This document shows, piece by piece, positions 45,302 through 53,402 of a stretch of 64,000 nucleotides of DNA. The notes beneath the pieces were generated by a model that saw only the letters and a list, made by a program, of their open reading frames with translations, did not search any database and had not been told where the DNA came from. The translations under genes and the position numbers were made by a program. Positions within the stretch are counted from its first letter, which is position 1. Every line of letters begins with the position of its first letter. This DNA is from Slackia faecicanis (GTDB lineage Bacteria; Actinomycetota; Coriobacteriia; Coriobacteriales; Eggerthellaceae). The stretch is from assembly GCF_003725295.1 (NCBI RefSeq), contig NZ_QICB01000001.1:124001-188000 (forward strand). Direction: 5' to 3'.

Positions 45302-46458
45302 TGGCCGATTCGAAACGTTTCGCGATCTTTTCGGCGCAGTTCCTTCCTAATGTCGGCGGCGTTGAGAAATACACCGACAACCTGGCTCGCGAGCTTGCGC
45401 GCCAGGGCCACGAGGTCGTGGTGGCGACGACCGATGCGGCTGCGCCCTCGGGCATCGAGAAGGTCGCTCCCGGCGTGGAGGTCGTGCGCCTTCCGTGCTT
45501 TCCGCTGATCGGCGGCCGCATGCCCATGCCGCGCAAGAACGGCGAATTCAAACGTCTTTGGGGCGAGCTGTGCTCGCGTTCGTATGACGGCGTCCTGGTC
45601 AACACGCGTTTCTATCTGCATTCGCTGCTCGGGTTGAAGCTCGCCGAGCGGCAAGGCCTGCGCGCCGTGGTGTGCGAGCACGGCTCGGCCTATCTGACCT
45701 TCGGCAACGCGCTGCTCGACAAGGCGGTCGTCGCATATGAGCATGCGATCACGGCGCGCGTGAAGCATTACCGCCCCGATTTCTACGCGGTTTCGAGCAA
45801 AGGCCTCGAGTGGCTTTCCACCTTCGGCATACAGGGCCGCGGGGTTTTGAGCAACGCGATCGACGCCGATGCGTTTCGCGCATCCTCGTCGGGCCGTTCG
45901 TTTCGTTCGTCGTTCGGCATAAAGGATGAAACGCTGCTCGTGTCGTTCGTCGGCAGGTTCATTCCCGAAAAGGGGGTCGACGCTCTGCTCGAAGCCATGA
46001 GGATAATCGATGGGAAGGGCGTCGATGCGATGTTGGTCATGGCGGGCACGGGCCCTCTCGAAGACCGCATTCGCTCCGCGAACCTCGGCACCGTAGCCGT
46101 GGCGGGGAAGCTTTCCGCTCCCGATGTCGCCGCGCTGCTGGAGGAGTCGGACCTATTCTGTCTTCCCACCAGGTCCGAGGGCTTTTCGACGTCGCTTCTC
46201 GAGGCCGCTGCGTGCGGCACGCCTTCGCTTATCACCGATGTGGGCGGCGTGGCCGAGATGATTCCCGACGAAACATACGGGACCGTGCTTTTGGACGCCC
46301 GGCCGGAAACGATCGCCGCCGCGATCGAGGCGGCCGCCAACGATAGAGGGCGCCTCGCGAAGCAAGGCGCCCTCAGCTTCGAGCGCGTGCGCGCTCTGTA
46401 TTCGTGGGAATGCACCGCCTGCGCCGTTGCCGACGCGTGCCAGGATGCTAATCGATAG
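45301..46458 (+). CDS. family 4-type glycosyltransferase
   Basis: 385 residues, GT-B fold. N-terminal SAQFLPNVGGVEKYTDNLA, central SFVGRFIPEKGVDALL, and C-terminal DLFCLPTRSEGFSTSLLEAA with the expected glutamate pair. The ATG shares its first base with the stop of licD, so the two are coupled. It overlaps the convergent DUF2304 gene by 11 bases at its 3' end. Confidence 0.9.
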   Translation: MADSKRFAIFSAQFLPNVGGVEKYTDNLARELARQGHEVVVATTDAAAPSGIEKVAPGVEVVRLPCFPLIGGRMPMPRKNGEFKRLWGELCSRSYDGVLVNTRFYLHSLLGLKLAERQGLRAVVCEHGSAYLTFGNALLDKAVVAYEHAITARVKHYRPDFYAVSSKGLEWLSTFGIQGRGVLSNAIDADAFRASSSGRSFRSSFGIKDETLLVSFVGRFIPEKGVDALLEAMRIIDGKGVDAMLVMAGTGPLEDRIRSANLGTVAVAGKLSAPDVAALLEESDLFCLPTRSEGFSTSLLEAAACGTPSLITDVGGVAEMIPDETYGTVLLDARPETIAAAIEAAANDRGRLAKQGALSFERVRALYSWECTACAVADACQDANR

Positions 46459-46807
46459 CGTCCTGGCCGCGGCGCGCCCGCTCGTTGCGGTCGAGCGCCA
46501 CTTCCTGGACGAGGGAGTCGAGCTTCGTTCGCATGAGCGAGACCTTCGCGGTCAACGAAAAGATGCGGATCATCAGGATGGCGATCACGCACAGGAATAT
46601 GAAGTTCGAAGGCGATTCGAACCCGAGAATGCTTGCCAGGCCGTACGAGATGCGGGGGAAGGCGGCCAGCACGACGAGCAGGGCGATGAAGAAGAGCCAG
46701 AAGATCGAATCCGACGCCTCGAACTTCGACTTCCTGATCTTGCGCACCACGAAATACAGCACCGCAAGGGCGCTGACGACCAGAAATACGCGCAAAGTGA
46801 TGTTCAC
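46448..46807 (-). CDS. DUF2304 family membrane protein
   Basis: 119 residues with three spans and a charged C-terminal helix (TKLDSLVQEVALDRNERA). Matches DUF2304, small membrane proteins found next to polyprenyl-phosphate glycosyltransferases, where they probably help position the enzyme. The start is GTG; AGGAG lies seven bases upstream. Two bases separate it from the glycosyltransferase gene before it in the operon. Confidence 0.85.
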   Translation of the reverse strand: MNITLRVFLVVSALAVLYFVVRKIRKSKFEASDSIFWLFFIALLVVLAAFPRISYGLASILGFESPSNFIFLCVIAILMIRIFSLTAKVSLMRTKLDSLVQEVALDRNERARRGQDAID

Positions 46808-46809
46808 GG

Positions 46810-47493
46810 CTAGCTCCTAAACCACTGGACGAACAGGATGGAAATGCAGGTGCGCATCATGTATTCGATCGACCTGGTGAAAGTGAGATAGCTTTCGCCC
46901 GCCTGGCGTTCGCGCATGCTCACCTGCACCTCGCGCACGACCGCGCCCTTGCGGGCGAGGTAGGCGATAGAATCGGGCTCGGGGCCGAAATCCGATTTGG
47001 AGCTGAAGCATTCGATCATCTTGCGGTTATACAGGCGCATGCCCGAGGTGGGGTCGGAAATGGATGCCCCGGTGGTCAGCTTGGTGATGGCCGAGATCAG
47101 GCGCGAGCCGATCATGCGCATCGACGTGGATTTCTTCTCGGTCACGAAGCGCGAGCCGATCACGATGTCGGCGCCGGTGCTTTCCATCTCGGCGGCGAGC
47201 TTCTCGATGTAGGCCGGCATGTGCTGGCCGTCGGCGTCGAACTGCACGGCTGCGTCGTAGCCGTTGCGCAGTGCGTATTTCATGCCCGCCTGGAAGCCGC
47301 CCGTCAGACCGATGTTGACGGGAAGGTCGATTAGATTGAAGCCGTGCTCGATGCACAGGCGCTTGGTGGCGTCTTTCGATCCGTCGTTGATGACGACGTA
47401 ATCGTACTGAGGGGCGGTCTGCCTCAGCTCTTCGACGGTTTGGACGATGCAGTCCTGTTCGTTATATGCAGGAATGATTACAAGAAGTTTCAT
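46810..47493 (-). CDS. DPM1-like polyprenyl-phosphate glycosyltransferase
   Basis: 227 residues, GT-A fold without C-terminal spans. LLVIIPAYNEQDCIVQTVEE, VINDGSKDAT, the DADGQH metal site, and IGSRFVTEKKSTSMRMIGSR are typical of the dolichyl/undecaprenyl-phosphate sugar transferases. It likely makes a lipid-linked sugar donor, working with the DUF2304 protein. The upstream ribosome site is weak (GATGGA); a longer start at 47574 is not supported. Confidence 0.88.
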   Translation of the reverse strand: MKLLVIIPAYNEQDCIVQTVEELRQTAPQYDYVVINDGSKDATKRLCIEHGFNLIDLPVNIGLTGGFQAGMKYALRNGYDAAVQFDADGQHMPAYIEKLAAEMESTGADIVIGSRFVTEKKSTSMRMIGSRLISAITKLTTGASISDPTSGMRLYNRKMIECFSSKSDFGPEPDSIAYLARKGAVVREVQVSMRERQAGESYLTFTRSIEYMMRTCISILFVQWFRS

Positions 47494-47709
47494 GAGTCCA
47501 TCTTCTCGGTTGAGTACATAAATGCCTATGGTATCACGTGTTATGAATATAGCGAAGCGTCTATGCGGGGACAAGCGCGATATGCATAGTGTATATTTGA
47601 ACGGTTAGTGTCATGACGTTTATTGATGCGCCGTGCGGCTTATGTCTGCAATGCGCTGTTGTCTTGTTTCGTTCGAACGGATATCGGACAAAGATAGGTT
47701 TTATCGAAT

Positions 47710-49809
47710 ATGTGGGTGACGTTTTTTCTCGTAATGGCTGCGGCCGCTTCGTTTTTATATGTCCCGGGCTTTTTTATCCTGAGAGCGCTTCGTCTTGAGC
47801 CGATTGCCGCGCTATGCTGTGCGCCGCTTCCGACTATTCTTTTTTATGTGGTCCTCTCTGCCGTGTATCCTACGTTCGGTATTTCGGCGTCATGGGTGTC
47901 GCTTTTCCTTCCGAGTCTCGCCGTGGCCGTCGTCGCTTGTGCTGTTTCGTTCAAGGCCGCTCCCGATTTCAGCTCTGACGATTTCGTCGATGAATCGTGC
48001 GGGACGTTTTTTAAGGGTCGCCTGAGCGTCGATTGGGCCATATTGATCGTGGCTATTGCTGTGAATCTTCTCATCGCTGGCTGGGTTTTCGTCGTTTCCC
48101 TCGACGGTCCTGGGTCGTTCTCGCAGGCGTGGGACAACGTTCATCATCTGGGGTCCGTGAAAGCATTTCTTGATTCCGGGGTATATTCGTCGTTTACCAC
48201 GTCCTCGTATGCCGCTGTGGTCGACGCGGCTGAAAACCCTTTTGTGAACGATTCGGCATTCTATCCTTCGGCGTGGCACTGCCTTGTTGCGATGTCGGCC
48301 GGCGCCACGGGGGCTCCCGTGTTCGTCGCCGTCAACGCGGTCAACGCGGTTATCGCGGGAATCGTGTTCCCCGTGAGCTTCTTCGTGTTCATTCGAGCTT
48401 TGTTCCCCGGGAAGCGGGGGGTTCTTTGGTGCGGCTCGTTTATGCCCCTTTTGTTCACGGCGTTTCCCTGGGGCTTTCTCATCTGGGGCCCTTTGTATCC
48501 CAATCTCTTGTCGTATTCTTTGATTTTTGCTTGCATGTTCGTGTTCTTGCGGCTTTTCAAGAAGGGGATCGCGCGCTTTTACCGTGTCGAGTTCGTGCTG
48601 CTCGCCCTGGTCGGCATGGCGACGCTTGCATTCGCGCAGCCTAATGCTTTGTTCACGCTCGGAGTTTTGGTTGCGGCCTTTTTGGTTGTCTCTATTTCGG
48701 GAATCGTCGACCGCTTCAAGTGCTTCTCGAAGGGAAGAACGGACTGGAAAATTTTGATAGGAGCTCTTGCCGTTCTTGCCATCTTTATAATCTGGTCCTT
48801 TGTTTACAAAACGCCGTTCGTGGCCGGGGTCGTCGCCTTCGATTGGCCCGCCAAAACCACGCTGCTCGGAGCCGTTTCGTCTGCTCTTTTGCTTTCGTGC
48901 GTCGAGCTTCCTGCCCAGCCCGTGCTTGCTTTCGTCGTGCTTGTCGGCTTCTTTGCCGTTTTGGCGAATGCCCGGTATCGCTGGGTTGCATTCTCGTATG
49001 CGTTTGCGTTCGTTATTTATGCGATTGACATGGGCGTCGACGGCCCATTGAAGCATTTTCTCGCAGGTTTTTGGTATACGGACCAGTGGCGTACTGCCGC
49101 TATGCTTGCGCTCGCGGCCGCTCCCTTGGCGGCGTATGGATCCTTTGCGCTGGCCAGGGGCGTTGCTTCTTTGCTGGAGCGTATTCCTGTTTTCTCAGGG
49201 AACCGTGCGAAACTCGACTCTATCGTAATGGGATTGGCCCCTTTCGCTATTGCAATTGTCGTCTTGATGGTGCCGTATGTCGCTTCCGATGGGGGGTTCC
49301 GTTCCGCTTTCGATGCGTTGAAAGAGCGGATGGCATCTCAGAATTGCGCGACAGCTCAGGATGTCTTCGAGAAAGATGAGCGGGAGTTCGTCGAGCAGGC
49401 GGTCGAACTCGTCGGCAAGGATGAGTTGATTATCAATGACCCAGGCGACGGAAGCGTGTTTGCGTATCCTTTCGATGGAGCGAACACCTATTATCGCTAT
49501 CTTTCGGGCTTTTCGGGAGACGATGACGAGACGAGGGAGAGCTATCTGATTCGAACGGGAATCGATCGTATTTCGTATGACCCTGAAGTTCGTGATGCGG
49601 TGGCTGAGGTCGGTGCCGAATATATGCTCGTGCTTGATTCGGGCTGGGTATCGACCATGGAGGAGTCGACCGTCTATCGTCATTTTTGGCCTCATCAGGG
49701 TGTGGGCTTGAAGGACTGGAAGGGAGTCACTGCGGTCACCGATGAAACTCCTGGCTTCGAAATCGTGCTGAGCGAGGGAGATATGCGTCTGTATCGTATT
49801 GTGGCCTGA
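47710..49809 (+). CDS. large DUF6541-like membrane protein
   Basis: 699 residues, about 12-14 spans with a soluble C-terminal domain of about 170 residues (after about residue 520). Matches the actinobacterial DUF6541 type by layout. Membrane glycosyltransferases with this layout transfer sugars from lipid-linked donors; a similar job is possible but unproven. It is clearly AT-richer than its GC-rich neighbours and than its paralogue at 60412, which suggests separate acquisition. Its start has no strong ribosome site. Divergent from the DPM1-like gene. Confidence 0.75.
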   Translation: MWVTFFLVMAAAASFLYVPGFFILRALRLEPIAALCCAPLPTILFYVVLSAVYPTFGISASWVSLFLPSLAVAVVACAVSFKAAPDFSSDDFVDESCGTFFKGRLSVDWAILIVAIAVNLLIAGWVFVVSLDGPGSFSQAWDNVHHLGSVKAFLDSGVYSSFTTSSYAAVVDAAENPFVNDSAFYPSAWHCLVAMSAGATGAPVFVAVNAVNAVIAGIVFPVSFFVFIRALFPGKRGVLWCGSFMPLLFTAFPWGFLIWGPLYPNLLSYSLIFACMFVFLRLFKKGIARFYRVEFVLLALVGMATLAFAQPNALFTLGVLVAAFLVVSISGIVDRFKCFSKGRTDWKILIGALAVLAIFIIWSFVYKTPFVAGVVAFDWPAKTTLLGAVSSALLLSCVELPAQPVLAFVVLVGFFAVLANARYRWVAFSYAFAFVIYAIDMGVDGPLKHFLAGFWYTDQWRTAAMLALAAAPLAAYGSFALARGVASLLERIPVFSGNRAKLDSIVMGLAPFAIAIVVLMVPYVASDGGFRSAFDALKERMASQNCATAQDVFEKDEREFVEQAVELVGKDELIINDPGDGSVFAYPFDGANTYYRYLSGFSGDDDETRESYLIRTGIDRISYDPEVRDAVAEVGAEYMLVLDSGWVSTMEESTVYRHFWPHQGVGLKDWKGVTAVTDETPGFEIVLSEGDMRLYRIVA

Positions 49810-49867
49810 TGCCGATTGTGCGAGTGATACCCTGTACATGTTGTGCGTTTCATCGAGAGGATGCTAT

Positions 49868-50938
49868 ATGTCCGAACCGTTGGTTTCTTTGCTTGTTCCT
49901 ATTTATAATGTCGAGCGCTATTTGAGGGAATGCCTCGATTCCGCATGCTCCCAGACGCTCGAGGACATCGAAATCATCTGCCTGAACGACGGATCCACCG
50001 ATTCGTCTCCCGATATCATCCGAGAATACATGGCGCGCGATCCGCGCGTGCGCATGGTCGATAAGCCCAATTCCGGCTACGGCGCGTCCATGAACCGCGG
50101 CCTTGCCGAGGCACGCGGCCGCTACATCGGCATCCTGGAATCCGACGACTTCTTCGAGCCCGATGCGCTCGAGATGCTCGTGAACGCCGCCGAAAAGCAC
50201 AAGGCCCAGGTGGCGAAGGCGAACTTCTGGCTTTATTGGTCCGTTCCCGAAGAGAAGAACGAACTGTTCGAGGTGGTTCCGAAGAAGGCGGCGGGGCGTG
50301 CGGTGAATCCGTCGGAAGAGCCTGATATCTTCTTCGCGAAGCCCTCTATCTGGTCGGCGGTCTATCGTCGCGACTTCCTCTTCGAGCACGGCATCGACTT
50401 CCTCGAAACGCCGGGCGCGTCCTTCCAGGATTCAGCCTTCAATTTCAAAGTGTGGGCATGCGCCGATCGCGTGGCGTTCTTGGACGAGCCAGTGCTTCAT
50501 TACCGCCAGGACAACGAGTCTTCTTCGGTCAATTCGCCGTCGAAGGTGTATTGCATCTGCGACGAGCATGCCGAAATGGACCGCTTCCTCGAGGCCCATC
50601 CTGAAAAACAGGGCCTGTGGGGCGTGAAGGAGAAGGTCAAGCTCGACAACTACCTCTGGAATTACGAGCGCCTGGCAAGTCCTTTGAACGACGAATTTCT
50701 GCAGCGCATGCACGAAGAGTTCAAGGCCGACATGGCAGTCGGCCGCGTCGATTTCAGCGTGTTCGAGCCGTGGAAGAAAAAGGATTTCCAGATCATCTGC
50801 GATTCCCCCGAACTGTTCAAGGCGGGCCGTGCGGCGAGCACGAGCAAGGGCGCGCTTTCCAAAGCCCGTTGCTACGTGCAAGAGGGCGGCATCTCCTTGC
50901 TGGTCAAAGGCCTTGCGCGCAAGACGAAGGGTCGGTAG
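49868..50938 (+). CDS. family 2 glycosyltransferase
   Basis: 356 residues. VSLLVPIYNVERYLRECLDS, CLNDGSTDSSPD, NSGYGASMNRGLAEARG, ESDDFFEPDA and FLETPGASFQDSAFNFKVW. Close paralogue of the gene at 28173 with the same C-terminal HYRQDNESSSVNS segment. The ATG at 49868 fits the family N-terminus; GAGAGG is upstream. It sits eight bases before a second glycosyltransferase, reproducing the cassette at 26982-29267 in the opposite orientation. Confidence 0.9.
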   Translation: MSEPLVSLLVPIYNVERYLRECLDSACSQTLEDIEIICLNDGSTDSSPDIIREYMARDPRVRMVDKPNSGYGASMNRGLAEARGRYIGILESDDFFEPDALEMLVNAAEKHKAQVAKANFWLYWSVPEEKNELFEVVPKKAAGRAVNPSEEPDIFFAKPSIWSAVYRRDFLFEHGIDFLETPGASFQDSAFNFKVWACADRVAFLDEPVLHYRQDNESSSVNSPSKVYCICDEHAEMDRFLEAHPEKQGLWGVKEKVKLDNYLWNYERLASPLNDEFLQRMHEEFKADMAVGRVDFSVFEPWKKKDFQIICDSPELFKAGRAASTSKGALSKARCYVQEGGISLLVKGLARKTKGR

Positions 50939-50946
50939 GTCGAGTC

Positions 50947-52131
50947 GTGGCGAAGTTCTCCATCATCATTCCCGTCTACAACGTCGAGAAGTATCTGTCG
51001 TATTGCCTCGATTCGGTTCGTGCGCAGACCTATGACGACCTCGAGGTTATCTGTGTGGACGACGGCTCGACCGATCGCTCCGCCCGCATCATCGAGCTGC
51101 ATGCGGCCGCCGATCCGCGCATCCGCCTGGTAAGCAAGGAAAACGGCGGCGTTTCGTCGGCGAAAAACGCCGGCATGCGCGAGGCGACGGGCGATTACGT
51201 GCTGTGCGTCGACGCCGACGACGCGCTCGTGCCCGAGGCCTGCGAGCGCCTTGTCCGCGCATTTCGAGAAACCGATGCCGACGTGGTGACGTTCGGCGCC
51301 AACTGCGTTCCCGCCTGCGACGGCTACCCGTGGCTGGTCGATTGCCTGAGCCCGCGCGATGCGGTCTATGACGGCTTCGACTGGAAGATCCTTCTCGAAG
51401 AGAAGTCGCGTCCGTTCGCATGGCGCACGGCGACCACGAGGGCGTTTCTCGTCGATAACGGCATCGCATATGACGAAAGCCTTCCTCTTGGCGAAGACCA
51501 GGCGTTTCATTTCGACGTGTATCCGCTTGCGCGCAAGACGGCTTTCATTTCGGACAAGCTCTACGACTATCGCGTCGTGCGCGAAGGGTCGGCGATGCGC
51601 ATGCTGTTCGACGACCTTGCGGGACGTATGGGCAAGCATCTCGACATCGTGGAGGCCGTGTTCTCGTCGTGGGACAGGCGCGGCCTGATTGATCTGGGGC
51701 CTTCCCGGCTTGCCGATTGGTCGCTTGATTTCTTGTTCCTGGACATACGAGCCTTGGCTCCCGATGACGCGCAGCGTGCGTTCGCGCGTTTGAAGGAGCT
51801 CTACGAGCGCTACCTCGAGGGCCACGGCGACCCTGCGGCGGGGCTGTCCGACCCTATCGCGCGAGTGTATCGCCGCGTTCTCGAGGGTTCGGCCCAGGCG
51901 ATGCCGCGTATGGAGCTATGGCGCTACGTCGCCGCGCGCATGGGCCGCAAGGCCTATGTGAAAGGACTGGTCATGAGGCCTTTCATCAAGGCGAAGGACC
52001 TGTTCCGCCGCAAGGCGGGCCCCTCGAAGAAGCAATTGGCGGGCTGGCTGGACGGCGAAAAGGAGCGCGCCGCATGCGATAAGCGCCTTGCCGATTCGCT
52101 CGAAGAGCTGCTGCTCTCGAATCTGGAATAA
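50947..52131 (+). CDS. family 2 glycosyltransferase
   Basis: 394 residues. FSIIIPVYNVEKYLSYCLDS, VDDGSTDRS, NAGMREATGDYVLCVDADD. A C-terminal part of about 280 residues contains LPLGEDQAFHFDVYPLARK, which matches the 26982 protein in place and pattern. The last 60 residues are basic and amphipathic and may contact the membrane. The start is GTG; there is only a modest ribosome site (AGGTCGAG). Confidence 0.87.
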   Translation: MAKFSIIIPVYNVEKYLSYCLDSVRAQTYDDLEVICVDDGSTDRSARIIELHAAADPRIRLVSKENGGVSSAKNAGMREATGDYVLCVDADDALVPEACERLVRAFRETDADVVTFGANCVPACDGYPWLVDCLSPRDAVYDGFDWKILLEEKSRPFAWRTATTRAFLVDNGIAYDESLPLGEDQAFHFDVYPLARKTAFISDKLYDYRVVREGSAMRMLFDDLAGRMGKHLDIVEAVFSSWDRRGLIDLGPSRLADWSLDFLFLDIRALAPDDAQRAFARLKELYERYLEGHGDPAAGLSDPIARVYRRVLEGSAQAMPRMELWRYVAARMGRKAYVKGLVMRPFIKAKDLFRRKAGPSKKQLAGWLDGEKERAACDKRLADSLEELLLSNLE

Positions 52132-52267
52132 CGATGCGCCGACGCGCTTGGCGCGTCTGTTGCTCGCGGCTTTTATACGCCGCTTGCATGCCGCCCGTCT
52201 TCCGCGTTTCGCCGGAAGACGGGCGTTCGATTGTTCGCATGGCTTTTCTCGTAGAAGGAGACGATGT

Positions 52268-53302
52268 ATGGCGCAAACGCGCATTTTCGGGTACGACCTG
52301 GTACGGGCCGTTGCAATGTTTTTCGTGGTCGCGGTGCATTGCCGCGTCGTCGTCGACACTGGCACTACGGTCGGGTTGCTTTGGTTCATCGCGTGCGGAA
52401 CGGTGTTTTTGTCGGGCAATGCCCTATTTTTTATCATGTCGGGCAAGTTTAATCTTCGAGAACGCGATGGCGAAGGCGCCCTCAAGGGCTTCTATCGCAG
52501 CAAGGCGCGAAATATATTGGTCCCTGTCTTGGTTTACTTCGCCATACGTAGCGTCTTCGATTTGCGCGGCGATTTGCAAAGCGTCGGCCAGGTAGCCTCG
52601 TATTTCGTGCACGGGACCCTTTCCGATTTTGCAGGAACGGAATATTGGTTCGTGTTCACGCTTTGCGGCTTTTTGCTGGTTGCTCCCTTTTTGGCGCGCA
52701 TGTTCGCGCATATGCCCGATTCCGAAGCGAAGGCGTTCATCGGCATCGGCATCGGATTCAATGCCGTTTTGACCGTTTTGGACAATATGGGAATCGGATT
52801 TTCTTGGTCTTATTTGTTCAGCGGATTTGCGTTCGCATTCTGCCTCGGCGTTCTGATAGACCGTTTCGGCGGGAACTCTCGCGTTCGAAAGGCGTTGAAA
52901 TTGTTGGCGCTCGTTTGCTTCTTCGTCAATGTCGCGGTCCAATATGCAGGATTTTCGACCTACGCAGTCGAGGTTTCGCCTCTTTATACGGTCATGGCCG
53001 TCGGCATCTATGTTGCGCTGCTTGACCTGGGGGAGAAGATTCCCCGATTCCGTCTCGTCTCTTTCGTGGCGAAGCATTCGTTCGGCATCTATTTGTGCCA
53101 CATGATGGTGCTGTATGCGATTCAGCCATTTTTCATGTTTGACCAAGGAATTTCCACGATCGCGGTCCATGGCTTGTTCGCCGTCGTTGTATTCGCGGCG
53201 TCGACTGTTCTAGCCTGGCTTATCGACTCCACCGCGGTCAAGGGTGCCAAGGCGCTGTTCGATGCGGTAGCGAATCGCATCGCGCCGAACAAGGCCGCTT
53301 AA
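52268..53302 (+). CDS. membrane acyltransferase (acyltransferase family 3)
   Basis: 344 residues, about ten spans. FGYDLVRAVAMFFVVAVHC at the N-terminus with the conserved His, and MSGKFNLRERDGEGALKGFY, resemble the acyltransferase-3/OafA group. It would acylate (often O-acetylate) a sugar of the polymer. AAGGAG precedes the ATG. Like the 47710 gene its base composition is less GC-rich than its neighbours. Confidence 0.85.
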   Translation: MAQTRIFGYDLVRAVAMFFVVAVHCRVVVDTGTTVGLLWFIACGTVFLSGNALFFIMSGKFNLRERDGEGALKGFYRSKARNILVPVLVYFAIRSVFDLRGDLQSVGQVASYFVHGTLSDFAGTEYWFVFTLCGFLLVAPFLARMFAHMPDSEAKAFIGIGIGFNAVLTVLDNMGIGFSWSYLFSGFAFAFCLGVLIDRFGGNSRVRKALKLLALVCFFVNVAVQYAGFSTYAVEVSPLYTVMAVGIYVALLDLGEKIPRFRLVSFVAKHSFGIYLCHMMVLYAIQPFFMFDQGISTIAVHGLFAVVVFAASTVLAWLIDSTAVKGAKALFDAVANRIAPNKAA

Positions 53303-53402
53303 CGCAAGAGCTCGGCCGCTCGACGGTCCTGCGCCCCTTGTAACGGCCCAAGCGGCGCAGGCGCTGCTTGGGCGCGAAGACTGAACCGAAGGAAGACGAA
53401 TC

